Assembly (NCBI GenBank): GCA_002696735.1
Contig: NZSL01000008.1
Location: 372,001 to 436,000, forward strand
Direction of reading: 5' to 3'
Length of the DNA: 64,000 nucleotides
From: Methylophaga sp.
GTDB lineage: Bacteria > Pseudomonadota > Gammaproteobacteria > Nitrosococcales > Methylophagaceae
In this document: positions 26,379 to 36,246 of the stretch, one piece after another
How the letters are laid out: each line of letters opens with the position of its first letter
How positions within the stretch are numbered: the first letter of the stretch is position 1
Translations under genes and position numbers: made by a program
The notes under the pieces: generated by a model
What the model saw: only the letters and a program-made list of their open reading frames with translations
Told to the model about the DNA's origin: nothing
Databases searched by the model: none

Positions 26379-27089
26379 TTATTGTGCCGCAGCAGCCTGG
26401 TCCATAAACCAGTAATAATCACCTGTCGGCGCGAGCCGCTGAACCGGTAAGCCGGATACCGCCTCACTGGTAATATCTCTGACAATATCTGCTTTCGCTT
26501 CACCGGCGATAAACACAATCACCTGTCTGGCTGAGTTGATTACCGGATAGGTCAATGTTACGCGCCAGGATTGAAATTTCTCCACAAACAGACTGGTTGT
26601 CAGCGTATCGGTAACGTCCAGTGCGGGAGTATCTGGAAACAGTGAAGCAATATGACCATCAGGCCCTAACCCGAGGAGCACCAGATCAAAAGGATTATCT
26701 TCCATCACCATTTTGATGGTACTGGCATAACGAGTTGCAACCTCAGCAGCATCGCCACTTTCGGTAGGCATGCGATGCACATTCTCAGCCGGGATAGGTA
26801 AATGATCCAGCATTGCCAGTCTGGCCATTTTAAAGTTGCTGTCATCGTGAGTGGCCGGCACACAGCGCTCATCACCAAAAAATATCTGCACTCTTGCCCA
26901 ATCTATCTGTTCGATATAAGGTGAAGTAGCCAGTTTCTGATACAGTCCTTTTGGTGTCGAACCACCGGCAAGCGCAACATAAAATACGCCTCTTTTGGCA
27001 ATGGCTGAACGGGCGGTCACCACAAAATGTTCGGCAGCAGCCTCGATCAACGTATCAGAATCAGGCAGAATTTTTTGTTCAGCTTTCAT
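26379..27089 (-). CDS. pgl: 6-phosphogluconolactonase
   Basis: This enzyme hydrolyses 6-phosphogluconolactone, the product of Zwf. The family pattern is clear: FYVALAGGSTPKGLYQKLA, WARVQIFFGDERCVPATHDDSNFKMA, and VLLGLGPDGHIASLFP. It is 236 residues long. I use ATG 27089, 5 bases after GAGGA. An in-frame TTG four codons upstream would overlap that ribosome site. It is first in the pgl-glk-apaG operon, behind a promoter region with two dyads. Confidence 0.95.
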   Translation of the reverse strand: MKAEQKILPDSDTLIEAAAEHFVVTARSAIAKRGVFYVALAGGSTPKGLYQKLATSPYIEQIDWARVQIFFGDERCVPATHDDSNFKMARLAMLDHLPIPAENVHRMPTESGDAAEVATRYASTIKMVMEDNPFDLVLLGLGPDGHIASLFPDTPALDVTDTLTTSLFVEKFQSWRVTLTYPVINSARQVIVFIAGEAKADIVRDITSEAVSGLPVQRLAPTGDYYWFMDQAAAAQ

Positions 27090-27131
27090 GTCTATCCTCA
27101 ATATTAAAAATAATTTTTGTGCGGTAATCAG

Positions 27132-27165
27132 CTGACAGTGTCAGTCAAATCCTGCTAATTTAGCA
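27132..27165. promoter_or_regulatory. two adjacent perfect dyads in the pgl / SIMPL divergent region
   Basis: CTGACAGTGTCAG (27132-27144) and TGCTAATTTAGCA (27153-27165) are each perfect 13-base palindromes with a one-base centre. Their centres are 21 bases apart, two helical turns, so bound proteins would lie on one face. They are 43 and 64 bases upstream of pgl. They do not match the HexR consensus that often controls zwf/pgl genes. Confidence 0.45.
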
Positions 27166-27230
27166 ATCAAGCTGCACCGACAGCAAGCCAAATAACACTT
27201 CAATCCACTTCTCACAGGAACCTTCACTTT

Positions 27231-27941
27231 ATGAAAAATACTTTTTTTATTGTTGCCATGTTGTTTTATTCCGCGTCTGCTGCAGCTGAAACAGAAATAA
27301 ACTTTAACCTAATCAATCTCAATGCAACAGCCGCCACCGAAGTGGCAAATGACAAGGTAAGCAGTGTGATTCAGGTAATGCTTAATGGCACAGATCCGGC
27401 TAAATTGGGTCAGCAGGTCAATCAACGCAGCAATCAGTTACTGGCGAAAATCAAAGATTTTGATGCGGTCAAATCTCAAACCACCGGCTACCAAACCCGC
27501 CCGATGTATAAAGACAGTCAAATCGTCTCCTGGCAGGTAAGCCAGCAAATTCGCTTAAACAGTCACGATTTCAATCAGATGAGCGAATTATTGGGTGAAA
27601 TTCAATCTCTTGGCACAGTACAATCCATGGAATTTTCATTATCCGACGAATTAATCGAATCAACTCAAAACGACCTGATGCAACAGGCTATCAGCAAGTT
27701 TCGTAATAAAGCATCGTTAATTCAGCAGCAATTTGATGAACCGGGTTATCGCCTGGTTAATATGTCAGTCAATACCAGCGGCTATGCGCCGGTTCATCGC
27801 ATGGAAAGCAGCATGATGATGTCCGCCGATATGAGCAGCAAAAGTGCACCCGTAGCACTTGAAGCTGGCAGCAATAAAGTCTCAGTTGATGTCCATGGCC
27901 AGATTCAATTGATCAGTGATACCACCACACTAACGGATTAA
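27231..27941 (+). CDS. exported SIMPL (DUF541) domain protein
   Basis: This 236-residue protein has a signal peptide (FFIVAMLFYSASAAAE). The rest matches the SIMPL/DUF541 family: INFNLINLNATAATEVANDKVSSVIQVMLNGTDPAKLGQQVNQRSNQLLAKIKDF, QTTGYQTRPMYKDSQIVSWQVSQQIRLNSHDF, then QQAISKFRNKASLIQQQF. Proteins of this family are periplasmic or outer-membrane-associated with poorly defined roles. It is divergent from pgl and stands alone. A short dyad, AAGCCCTAGGCTT, follows near 28015-28027. Confidence 0.85.
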   Translation: MKNTFFIVAMLFYSASAAAETEINFNLINLNATAATEVANDKVSSVIQVMLNGTDPAKLGQQVNQRSNQLLAKIKDFDAVKSQTTGYQTRPMYKDSQIVSWQVSQQIRLNSHDFNQMSELLGEIQSLGTVQSMEFSLSDELIESTQNDLMQQAISKFRNKASLIQQQFDEPGYRLVNMSVNTSGYAPVHRMESSMMMSADMSSKSAPVALEAGSNKVSVDVHGQIQLISDTTTLTD

Positions 27942-28025
27942 GACTTATAGTTCTTTCATTTCCGCTTCGTTGGACGAAATGCGTCTCCAGCAGTAGTTGC
28001 TCTGAAAGATAAACAAGCCCTAGGC

Positions 28026-29540
28026 TTACTTTAAAAACAAATCGTAGGCCGGGTTGTCGGTTTCCAACCAGTGGACATAACCAAGATTATCCAGGAACGC
28101 CTGAAATTCTTCATTGAATTCAGGTGCTACCTGAATCCCAACCAGCACCCGGCCATACGCTGCTCCATGATTACGATAATGAAACAGGCTGATATTCCAG
28201 CGCTGACCGATATGTGTCAGAAAACGTAACAAGGCCCCCGGTCGTTCCGGAAATTCAAAACGAATCAGACGTTCATTTTCAGCTTGAGGTGCATGGCCAC
28301 CAACCATATAACGAACATGTAATTTCGCCATTTCATTATCGCTAAAATCGATCCACTGGTAGCCTGCTTGAGTCAGGTTTTCAAAGAGGATCTGTCGTTC
28401 TTCTTCGCGACCAGACATCCGCACCCCAACAAACACCTGTGCCTGCTGTTTATCAGCATATCGATAATTAAACTCGGTTATTCCGCGTTCCGCCAAAGTC
28501 TTGCAGAAGCGTTGGAAACTACCCGGCTGCTCGTCAATAGTTGCGGCAAACAATACTTCCCGGCGTTCACCAATTTCAGCCCGTTCTGCCACATGCCGGA
28601 GCCGATCAAAATTCATATTTGCGCCGCTGTTGATAACCACCATGGTTTTGTCATACAAACCATTTTGCTGAATATATTTTTTGGCACCGGCAATCGATAA
28701 CGCCCCTGAAGGCTCGGCAATTGAGCGGGTATCATCAAACACATCCATTATCGCAGCACAGATTTCATCGGTCTCCACCGTCACCACATGATCAACCGTT
28801 TTTTGTGCAATCCGGAATGGCTCTTCACCAACCTGTCTGACCGCAGTTCCATCGGCAAACAACCCTACCTGATCCAGTTTGACTCTTTCACCGGCATCAA
28901 GAGCAGCTTTGAGACTCGCAGCATCGGCAGGTTCAACTGCAATAATTTTGATTTCAGGCCAGATGGCTTTTATATAAGCCGCCATTCCGCCTAGCAAACC
29001 GCCGCCACCTACCGGAATAAATACTGCATAAACTGGATCGGGATGCTGGCGCATGATTTCCATCGCAATGGTGCCCTGTCCGGCTATCACCAGAGGATCA
29101 TCATAAGGATGGATAAACACCCGTCCCTCATCAGCAGAAACTTGCTTGGCATAATCAAACGCTTCATCGTAACTATTACCATGCAAAGTAATGTCAGCAC
29201 CCAACATACGTACCGCTTCCACTTTGATTGGTGGCGTAGTTATCGGCATAACAATGATGGCGGAAATACCCATTTTGCTGGCGGCCAGCGCAACACCTTG
29301 CGCATGATTACCTGCTGAAGCGGCGACCACCCCCTGCTTTCGCTCAGCATCGGTTAAGTGGCTCATCCTGTTATAGGCACCACGCAATTTAAAGGAAAAA
29401 ACCGACTGCAAGTCTTCGCGTTTAATCAGAATCTGATTATTCAACCGCTTGGATAATCTTGGCATCAAATCCAAAGGGGTTTCGATAGCGACATCGTAGA
29501 CGCGCGCTTTAAGGATTTTTTCTACATAGCCTGTGAGCAT
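28026..29540 (-). CDS. ilvA: threonine deaminase, biosynthetic
   Basis: IlvA (504 aa) converts threonine to 2-oxobutanoate, the first step of isoleucine synthesis. The PLP lysine lies in FSFKLRGAYNRM, the glycine-rich phosphate site is PVGGGGLLGGMAAY, and SAGNHAQGVALAA is present. Two ACT-like regulatory repeats fill the C-terminal third (VLFAATIDEQPGSFQRFC and RFEFPERPGALLRFL), as in the isoleucine-inhibited form. It is divergent from rpiA, the usual ilvA-rpiA arrangement of gammaproteobacteria. Confidence 0.97.
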   Translation of the reverse strand: MLTGYVEKILKARVYDVAIETPLDLMPRLSKRLNNQILIKREDLQSVFSFKLRGAYNRMSHLTDAERKQGVVAASAGNHAQGVALAASKMGISAIIVMPITTPPIKVEAVRMLGADITLHGNSYDEAFDYAKQVSADEGRVFIHPYDDPLVIAGQGTIAMEIMRQHPDPVYAVFIPVGGGGLLGGMAAYIKAIWPEIKIIAVEPADAASLKAALDAGERVKLDQVGLFADGTAVRQVGEEPFRIAQKTVDHVVTVETDEICAAIMDVFDDTRSIAEPSGALSIAGAKKYIQQNGLYDKTMVVINSGANMNFDRLRHVAERAEIGERREVLFAATIDEQPGSFQRFCKTLAERGITEFNYRYADKQQAQVFVGVRMSGREEERQILFENLTQAGYQWIDFSDNEMAKLHVRYMVGGHAPQAENERLIRFEFPERPGALLRFLTHIGQRWNISLFHYRNHGAAYGRVLVGIQVAPEFNEEFQAFLDNLGYVHWLETDNPAYDLFLK

Positions 29541-29656
29541 GGTGTTCCAGATTCAGTCTGTTAGGTTAACAAAGATGACTACGTTACCATTGACCATCAT
29601 TTATCTCTATAATTAGCCGGATAAAATCAAGCCATTCAAATTAACAAGGAATCGCA

Positions 29657-30319
29657 ATGACTGCTGATGAAATGAAGAAACAAGCTGCGTGGTCGGCTTT
29701 GGAATACATTACCACTGATGGTGTCGTAGGTGTTGGCACCGGCTCTACCGTTAATCACTTTATTGATGCGTTAGCTACCATTAAAGGTCGTATTGAAGGT
29801 GCTGTATCCAGTTCAAATGCTTCCACCCAACGGCTCAAGGATTACGGCATTCATGTTTTTGATTTAAACGAGGTTAAAGAAGTCGCGGTATATGTAGATG
29901 GTGCAGATGAATCAAACCACAATCTGCAACTGGTTAAAGGTGGTGGCGGTGCATTAACCCGCGAAAAAATTATTGCAGCAGTGGCTGATAAATTTGTCTG
30001 TATTGCTGACGCAACCAAACTGGTTGATGTGCTGGGCAAATTCCCGTTACCGGTTGAAGTGATCCCGATGGCGCGTAGCTACGTCGCCCGTGAAATCGTT
30101 AAACTGGGCGGTCAGCCAGTTTATCGTGAAGGCGTGATCACCGATAACCATAATGTCATTCTGGATGTGCATGGTCTGGATATTATGGAACCTATCAAAC
30201 TGGAAAAAACACTGAACGATATCGTTGGCGTAGTGACTAACGGCTTGTTTGCAATGCGTCCTGCGGACGTGTTGTTACTAGGCACCGAAAACGGTACCCA
30301 AACCGTCAACCCAAAATAA
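29657..30319 (+). CDS. rpiA: ribose-5-phosphate isomerase A
   Basis: RpiA (220 aa) interconverts ribose-5-phosphate and ribulose-5-phosphate. Motifs are [62 protein letters not shown] and [21 protein letters not shown]. It has an AAGGA ribosome site and is closed by its own terminator, so it is monocistronic. Confidence 0.98.
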   Translation: MTADEMKKQAAWSALEYITTDGVVGVGTGSTVNHFIDALATIKGRIEGAVSSSNASTQRLKDYGIHVFDLNEVKEVAVYVDGADESNHNLQLVKGGGGALTREKIIAAVADKFVCIADATKLVDVLGKFPLPVEVIPMARSYVAREIVKLGGQPVYREGVITDNHNVILDVHGLDIMEPIKLEKTLNDIVGVVTNGLFAMRPADVLLLGTENGTQTVNPK

Positions 30320-30327
30320 TATGCACT

Positions 30328-30352
30328 AGCCCGCTGTAATAGCGGGCTTTTT
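30328..30352 (+). terminator. rho-independent terminator after rpiA
   Basis: AGCCCGCT pairs with AGCGGGCT around a GTAAT loop, followed by TTTTT. It lies 9 bases after the rpiA stop and before the lolC-type gene. Confidence 0.95.
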
Positions 30353-30366
30353 GCCAGAGCGAATAT

Positions 30367-31614
30367 ATGTTCAGACCTCTAAGTGTCTATATCGGCGCCC
30401 GTTATACCCGGGCTAAACGGCGTAATCATTTTATTTCATTCATCTCGATGACCTCTATGCTGGGCGTCGCGCTCGGTGTGGCCGCATTGATTACCGTGTT
30501 ATCGGTAATGAATGGTTTTGAAAAGGAATTACGCGAACGCATTCTCGGTATGACATCACATGCTTTTGTCACCGGCTCGGATGGAACACTGGCTGACTGG
30601 GAAAAGGCCGAGGTACTTATCGAAGGCTTCCCAAGGGTTATAAATACTGCTCCTTTTGTTGAAGGCCAGGCAATGCTGAATCAGGGTAGCCGGGTTCGAG
30701 GCACCCAAATCCGTGGGGTTGATCCCTCTTTGGAGCCTAAGGTTTCCAGTATTGGTGACAAAATCATTCAGGGTCGCTTTGACTCATTGCAACCGGGCAG
30801 TTACGGCATTATTCTGGGTAAGGATTTAGCCATTGCCATGGGCGTGGGCACCGGCGATAAAATCACGGTGATCACACCACACGTTACCCCAACCCCTGCC
30901 GGGGTTATTCCCAGACTGAAACGTTTGACCGTATCAGGTGTTTTTGAAATCGGCATGTATGAATATGACAGTGCGTTAGCCATCATGAATATTGAGGATG
31001 CCGCTAATTTATTCCGCATACCCGGCAAAGTAACGGGCCTGCGATTGCAACTGGACGATGTCTATCAGGCTCCAAGAATTACCCGAGAGCTTTTACAAAC
31101 CCTGCCTGCAGAATATCGCGCAGCTGACTGGACTTACCAGCATGCTAACTTTTTCCGTGCCTTAAAAACCGAAAAAACCGTGATGTTTGTCATTCTGATG
31201 CTGATTGTGGCCGTTGCGGCATTTAACATCGTTTCAACGCTGGTAATGATGGTAACCGATAAATATGCAGATATTGCCATTTTGAGGACGCTGGGCATGT
31301 CACCGCGCGGCATCATGGGGATTTTCATGGTGCAGGGTATTGTTATCGGTCTCATTGGCACAATTCTGGGGGTGATAGGTGGGGTCATTCTGGCGTTGAA
31401 TGTCTCTAACATTATCGCCTGGATAGAAACCATTTTAGGCTACCAGTTCCTGCCAGCAGAAGTGTATTACATCAGTGACCTGCCTTCCGATTTGCATTGG
31501 AACGATGTCACGGTGATTGGTATTACTGCCTTTGTTTTATCCATTCTTTCGACTATCTATCCTTCCTGGCGTGCCGCTCAGGTTAAACCGGCTGAGGCTT
31601 TACGTTATGACTGA
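30367..31614 (+). CDS. lolC: lipoprotein-releasing ABC transporter permease (LolC/LolE or LolF type)
   Basis: This 415-residue membrane protein has the Lol N-terminus ([48 protein letters not shown]), a large periplasmic domain and an FtsX-type C-terminal domain with three helices ([33 protein letters not shown]). It releases outer-membrane lipoproteins to LolA. Only one permease gene precedes lolD, with no separate lolE nearby. It could therefore be the homodimeric LolF type known from some gammaproteobacteria (inference). It overlaps lolD by 8 bases. Confidence 0.9.
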   Translation: MFRPLSVYIGARYTRAKRRNHFISFISMTSMLGVALGVAALITVLSVMNGFEKELRERILGMTSHAFVTGSDGTLADWEKAEVLIEGFPRVINTAPFVEGQAMLNQGSRVRGTQIRGVDPSLEPKVSSIGDKIIQGRFDSLQPGSYGIILGKDLAIAMGVGTGDKITVITPHVTPTPAGVIPRLKRLTVSGVFEIGMYEYDSALAIMNIEDAANLFRIPGKVTGLRLQLDDVYQAPRITRELLQTLPAEYRAADWTYQHANFFRALKTEKTVMFVILMLIVAVAAFNIVSTLVMMVTDKYADIAILRTLGMSPRGIMGIFMVQGIVIGLIGTILGVIGGVILALNVSNIIAWIETILGYQFLPAEVYYISDLPSDLHWNDVTVIGITAFVLSILSTIYPSWRAAQVKPAEALRYD

Positions 31615-32287
31615 TAACACGGTAATTCGCTGCGAAAAACTGGTAAAGCGCTATAAAGACGGTAATCTGGAAACCCCAGTATTACAGGATATTAATCTGC
31701 AAGTGCTTGCTGGTGACCGTATTGCGATAGTCGGCAGTTCAGGTTCCGGTAAAAGTACGCTATTGCATCTGCTTGGCGGACTGGACGGTCCAACTGACGG
31801 AAAAATTGAGGTATTGGGTCAGGATATCAGCAAACTTTCAGTCAATGATCTCAGTAAATTACGCAATCAATCATTAGGCTTTGTTTACCAGTTTCATCAT
31901 TTACTACCTGAGTTCACGGCAGAAGAAAACGTTGCTATGCCACTGGTTATTGGCGGCATGCATCCCAAGGCAGCCAAACAACAGGCCAATGAACTGTTAC
32001 AACAGGTAGGACTGGGTCACCGGGCACATCATAAACCCAGCGAATTATCGGGTGGTGAACGTCAGCGTGCGGCACTGGCTCGCGCATTAATTACAAAACC
32101 TGCCTGCCTGTTGGCTGATGAACCTACCGGAAATCTGGATCACCAGACTGCTGAAGGTATTTTTGATTTGATTATGAAATTGAATACGGAACTGGGTACA
32201 GCACTGGTCATCGTAACGCATGACAGACAACTTGCTGCCAGAATGGATCAGCAGTTAACGTTGATTGATGGCAAATTACAAAACTGA
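31607..32287 (+). CDS. lolD: lipoprotein-releasing ABC transporter ATPase LolD
   Basis: LolD (226 aa) powers lipoprotein release. Walker A is [18 protein letters not shown], the LolD-type segment is [26 protein letters not shown], the signature is [15 protein letters not shown], and Walker B is [13 protein letters not shown] start at ATG 31607, inside the end of the permease gene. The longer frame from 31517 is out of family. Confidence 0.96.
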   Translation: MTDNTVIRCEKLVKRYKDGNLETPVLQDINLQVLAGDRIAIVGSSGSGKSTLLHLLGGLDGPTDGKIEVLGQDISKLSVNDLSKLRNQSLGFVYQFHHLLPEFTAEENVAMPLVIGGMHPKAAKQQANELLQQVGLGHRAHHKPSELSGGERQRAALARALITKPACLLADEPTGNLDHQTAEGIFDLIMKLNTELGTALVIVTHDRQLAARMDQQLTLIDGKLQN

Positions 32288-32288
32288 T

Positions 32289-32825
32289 TTATTTATCTTT
32301 TCGTTTAGCTGAATTTTGGCGCTGGTAGCGTTTTAACCAACTGTTGATCACGACCAGACGCCAGATTAATCGAACAATAATCACACCCGCTAACGCAGCC
32401 AGCGCGCCGCAGATTACCGAACCGAGTAATAATGGTTGCCAGATAAATCCTATCTCCTGCCACAACCATTCCAGACTGAAAGCAAATTCATGCGTGCGCA
32501 GTGGCACATCCAGCAGGATAGCGCCGACTTTATAAGTGAAAAAGTAAATTGGCGCCATGGTCAATGGATTGGTTATCCATACACACATCACGGCAATAGG
32601 CAGGTTTACCCGTAACCAGATAGCCAGCAGACCCGCCACCAGCATTTGTCCGGGCATCGGTATAAAGGCAAAGAAAACCCCTATCGCCACCGCCGCAGAT
32701 ACTGATCTGCGGTTAAGATGCCACAATTCCGGCGCCATGATCTTTTCGCCAAAACGCCGCATATGCTTATGCTCGCGCATGGTGACATGATCTGGCATGA
32801 TTCGTTTTAGGAACTTACGAGGCAT
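32289..32825 (-). CDS. DUF2062 membrane protein
   Basis: This 178-residue protein has the DUF2062 pattern: PELWHLNRRSVSAAVAIGVFFAFIPMPGQMLVAGLLAIWLRVNLPIAVMCVWITNPLTMAPIYFFTYKVGA. It has about three membrane helices and basic termini. Its biochemical role is not known to me. It converges on lolD, with stops one base apart, and is divergent from comEC. Confidence 0.88.
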   Translation of the reverse strand: MPRKFLKRIMPDHVTMREHKHMRRFGEKIMAPELWHLNRRSVSAAVAIGVFFAFIPMPGQMLVAGLLAIWLRVNLPIAVMCVWITNPLTMAPIYFFTYKVGAILLDVPLRTHEFAFSLEWLWQEIGFIWQPLLLGSVICGALAALAGVIIVRLIWRLVVINSWLKRYQRQNSAKRKDK

Positions 32826-32869
32826 TACGTCTCAGTATTGCTGATAAACGGCGGTCATTATAGGGATAT

Positions 32870-35137
32870 ATGATTAAACCTGCCATTGCATTTTTGTCGG
32901 GCTGTTTACTGGTGGCATGGTTGCCCCAGCTGCTCTCTCCATATTGGCTGCTCACTTTAATCCCCTTGATGATTATTGTCTGGCGGCGGTCTCAATGGAC
33001 CGTTATGTGGTTTGTTGTGGCGGTGGTATGGGCGAGTTTCCAGGCTCAGCTCAGAATAGATGATCAGCTTGATCCTACACTTGAGAGACAGGATATTGTG
33101 GTGTCAGGTTTCATTACCTCGCTGCCACATCATAACGATCAACGAATCCGTTTTGAATTCAAACCGGAAAATAACGATTTAAAGCTGCCCGAGAAGATTC
33201 GCTTGAGTTGGTATTTCCCTCCCACCAACCTCCCCAAATCTGGTGAAAAATGGCAGTTCTCCGTTCGCTTGAAAGCCCCACATGGTATGTCCAACGCGGG
33301 TGGGTTTGATTACGAAGCATGGCTGTTTCAGCAACAGATCGGGGCTACCGGATATATCCGGGAATCTGATCATAATCAAAAATTACATTCAGCAAATTTG
33401 CTATCGGTTAATCATTGGCGCGCGCAGTTAATAGATAAAATGTCCGACGTCTTAAAGCAAAGTCCTTCGCTGGCGTTAGTTCAAGGGCTGGCTGTTGGTA
33501 ACCGTGACAATATGCAAACAAGCCAATGGGATACTTTACGACAAACTGGTACCAGCCATTTACTGGCAATCTCCGGATTGCATATAGGACTCGCTGCAGC
33601 ACTGGGATTTTTTACTGCCAAACTGCTCTGGCGAATACGCAGTCGTCATTTATTAACATTAAGCGACAGGCAGGCCGGTGCTGTTGGCGGATTTTTACTG
33701 GCTTTGTTCTATGCCTTGCTGGCCGGATTATCCATCCCGACTCAGCGTGCATTAGTAATGGTCAGCGTGGTGATGCTCAGTATCTTTATAAAACGTCGTA
33801 CTGATCCGCTGCATGTGCTGAGTCTGAGCTTGATATTGATTCTGATGCTGGATCCATTTGCGGTTCTGGCAGCAGGTTTCTGGCTTTCATTTGCTGCTGT
33901 TGCCTGCATTTTGTATATAGCACAATATCGACAACCGGCCAGAAAATGGCTCTGGCTGCATATTCATCTATGGATTGCAATAGGTCTGACGCCATTACTT
34001 TTACTGTTTTTTCAGGAAACCTCGTTGATTGCACCGTTAGCTAACCTGCTTGCGGTGCCGGTGATCAGTTTCCTGGTTGTTCCGCTGTTGTTAATTTCCA
34101 TGCTGTTGTTAAGCTTTGATCTGCGATTGGCTGAATGGCTGCTGCAACTTACAGAATGGTTGTTATCCAAATTGTGGTGGTATCTGGAGTGGCTGGCACA
34201 ATCACCCTTTTCTGTCTGGCAAACACCTGTGTTTCCCGTTGAGCTGCTCGCCATATCAATCATTGGCACGCTGATAATACTTGCCCCACGGGGTTGGCCT
34301 TTACGCTGGCTGGGTGCTGTTATGTTATTGCCACTTTTTTATTATCTGCCAAATAAACCAGAAAGCGGTGAAATCTGGTTTACGTTACTCGATGTGGGAC
34401 AAGGCTTGTCAGCCGTAGTGCAAACTGAAAATCATACATTGGTTTTTGACACCGGTCCGGCTTTTGGTAATTTTGATACCGGTGCTGCAGTGGTAGTGCC
34501 TTATCTTCGATATCAAGGTATCAAGCAACTCGATATGCTGATGATAAGTCATGCAGATAACGATCATATTGGCGGAGCAAGTGCCGTTTTATCAAGCTAT
34601 CCCACTAAACAGATTCTAAGCAGTGATCCTGATAAATTAGCTGGCAGTGAATTCTGCAGAGATGGCCAGTCATGGCAGTGGGATCAGGTCCGGTTTGACG
34701 TTTTACATCCTGATAAAGATCAAACCGGTAGCCGTAATGATTTATCCTGCGTACTTAAAATCAGCGGTCCATATGGTACGGTTTTATTGACGGGCGATAT
34801 TGAGCGAAAAGCCGAGATAAAACTTATAAGACAATATGAGCAGCAGCTCAAAGCCGATATTCTGATTGCACCTCACCATGGCAGCCGCAGCTCATCCTCT
34901 ACGACGTTTATCAGGCAGGTTTCTCCACGCTATGTTTTATTCGCCAGTGGTCATCAAAACCGCTACAACTTTCCTTCTGAAGAGGTAGTTTCCCGTTACC
35001 AGGATATTGGCAGCAAAACATTTCAAACGGGTAAACAAGGTGCATTATCTATCAAACTCGACCAACACATAGATTTAATGCCCATTGGATGGCGGGAGCA
35101 ACACCGTAGAATATGGATGCGTAACGCTACTGAATAA
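32870..35137 (+). CDS. comEC: DNA internalisation protein ComEC/Rec2
   Basis: ComEC (755 aa) forms the inner-membrane channel for DNA uptake. It has an N-terminal OB-like soluble domain, a competence domain with many helices (LLAISGLHIGLAAALGFF, LAGLSIPTQRALVMVSVVML, FAVLAAGFWLSFAAVACIL), and a C-terminal metallo-beta-lactamase-like domain (LLDVGQGLSAVVQ, DTGPAF, ISHADNDHIGGA, LTGDIE, APHHGSRSS). It is intact, so transformation is possible if pilus genes exist elsewhere. It lies upstream of exbB-exbD-msbA, as in pseudomonads. Confidence 0.95.
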   Translation: MIKPAIAFLSGCLLVAWLPQLLSPYWLLTLIPLMIIVWRRSQWTVMWFVVAVVWASFQAQLRIDDQLDPTLERQDIVVSGFITSLPHHNDQRIRFEFKPENNDLKLPEKIRLSWYFPPTNLPKSGEKWQFSVRLKAPHGMSNAGGFDYEAWLFQQQIGATGYIRESDHNQKLHSANLLSVNHWRAQLIDKMSDVLKQSPSLALVQGLAVGNRDNMQTSQWDTLRQTGTSHLLAISGLHIGLAAALGFFTAKLLWRIRSRHLLTLSDRQAGAVGGFLLALFYALLAGLSIPTQRALVMVSVVMLSIFIKRRTDPLHVLSLSLILILMLDPFAVLAAGFWLSFAAVACILYIAQYRQPARKWLWLHIHLWIAIGLTPLLLLFFQETSLIAPLANLLAVPVISFLVVPLLLISMLLLSFDLRLAEWLLQLTEWLLSKLWWYLEWLAQSPFSVWQTPVFPVELLAISIIGTLIILAPRGWPLRWLGAVMLLPLFYYLPNKPESGEIWFTLLDVGQGLSAVVQTENHTLVFDTGPAFGNFDTGAAVVVPYLRYQGIKQLDMLMISHADNDHIGGASAVLSSYPTKQILSSDPDKLAGSEFCRDGQSWQWDQVRFDVLHPDKDQTGSRNDLSCVLKISGPYGTVLLTGDIERKAEIKLIRQYEQQLKADILIAPHHGSRSSSSTTFIRQVSPRYVLFASGHQNRYNFPSEEVVSRYQDIGSKTFQTGKQGALSIKLDQHIDLMPIGWREQHRRIWMRNATE

Positions 35138-35188
35138 ATGCGTTTTCACGTATCATGGCAACATTTCATTAACTGGGACGGATGGAGC

Positions 35189-35824
35189 ATGCTGGAACTA
35201 TTTAAAGCAGGTGGCTGGCTGATGTTACCGCTACTTGGCTGTTCGATAATTGCCATTGCAATTATTGCAGAGCGGTTTTGGAGTCTACAACAACGTCGTA
35301 TTGCACCACCTGAATTAATCACTCAGATCTGGCAGTGGTTACAATTCAAACAAATTGATCAATATCGCATTAACTCACTGCAAAAAAACTCTCCGCTTGG
35401 TCAAATTCTCGCTGCAGGTCTTATCAATCGCAACAGTTCTCGAGAAATTACCAAAGAAAGTATTGAGGATACGGGTCGCCATGTAACTCAGCTACTGGAA
35501 CGCAACCTGAATACCTTAGGCACTATTGCCGCGATCTCCCCCCTAATCGGTTTGTTGGGTACCGTTATTGGCATGATTAAAGTTTTTGCCGTCATTACGC
35601 TGGAAGGTGTCGGAAACCCGGAAACACTGGCCGGCGGTATTTCTGAGGCATTACTGACCACTGCAGCCGGTTTGGTCGTGGCCATTCCCAGTGTGATTTT
35701 CTATCGTTATTTCCGTGGGAAAATCAATCAACTGGTGGTCAGTATGGAAGAACAAGCCATGCAGTTAATTGAAATGTTACATGGCGAACGTGAGTTTGAC
35801 CCTGATGAGGCACGTTCGCAATGA
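35189..35824 (+). CDS. exbB: ExbB/TolQ-family proton channel protein
   Basis: This 211-residue protein has the MotA/TolQ/ExbB pattern: LFKAGGWLMLPLLGCSIIAIAIIAERFW, LGTIAAISPLIGLLGTVIGMIKVF, and LAGGISEALLTTAAGLVVAIPSVIFYRYF. I use ATG 35189, 4 bases after GGATGGAG; the earlier in-frame ATG at 35138 adds a non-conserved leader. It overlaps exbD. The pair heads an lpx-type operon, so it may energise envelope transport other than TonB uptake (inference). Confidence 0.93.
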   Translation: MLELFKAGGWLMLPLLGCSIIAIAIIAERFWSLQQRRIAPPELITQIWQWLQFKQIDQYRINSLQKNSPLGQILAAGLINRNSSREITKESIEDTGRHVTQLLERNLNTLGTIAAISPLIGLLGTVIGMIKVFAVITLEGVGNPETLAGGISEALLTTAAGLVVAIPSVIFYRYFRGKINQLVVSMEEQAMQLIEMLHGEREFDPDEARSQ

Positions 35825-36246
35825 AATTGTTGCCACGGAATTCTGAAGAGCCCGACGTCAATCTGACGCCGATGATTGATGTGGTGTTTCTGCTACTACT
35901 GTTTTTTATGGTCTCTACCAGCTTTATTCGGGAAAGTTCTTTAAAAGTGGATTTACCTGAAGCCAGCGGTCAGGCACTGACGGAAGAGGAAACACCGATT
36001 GACATTATTATCCGGGCAAATGGAGAAGTGTTGGTTAATGAAACACCAATAGCCGTTGCCACCCGCGATGCCTTAAGGGATTTACTGAAAACCACTGCAG
36101 GCGATAATGCTGATCCACATATCATTATCAGCGCTGATGCCAATGCCGAATATCAACATATCGTTACGGCGATGGATGCCGCGCAATTACTTGGTTTTAC
36201 CCGTTTGACACTGGCAACACGCCAAAAAACTGCTGAGACTCCATGA
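35821..36246 (+). CDS. exbD: ExbD/TolR-family protein
   Basis: ExbD (141 aa) has one N-terminal helix with the functional Asp (EEPDVNLTPMIDVVFLLLLFFMVSTSF) and a periplasmic TolR-like domain (IIIRANGEVLVNETPIA, IIISADANAEYQHIVTAMDAAQLLG). It overlaps exbB by 4 bases and msbA by 4 bases. Confidence 0.95.
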   Translation: MKLLPRNSEEPDVNLTPMIDVVFLLLLFFMVSTSFIRESSLKVDLPEASGQALTEEETPIDIIIRANGEVLVNETPIAVATRDALRDLLKTTAGDNADPHIIISADANAEYQHIVTAMDAAQLLGFTRLTLATRQKTAETP

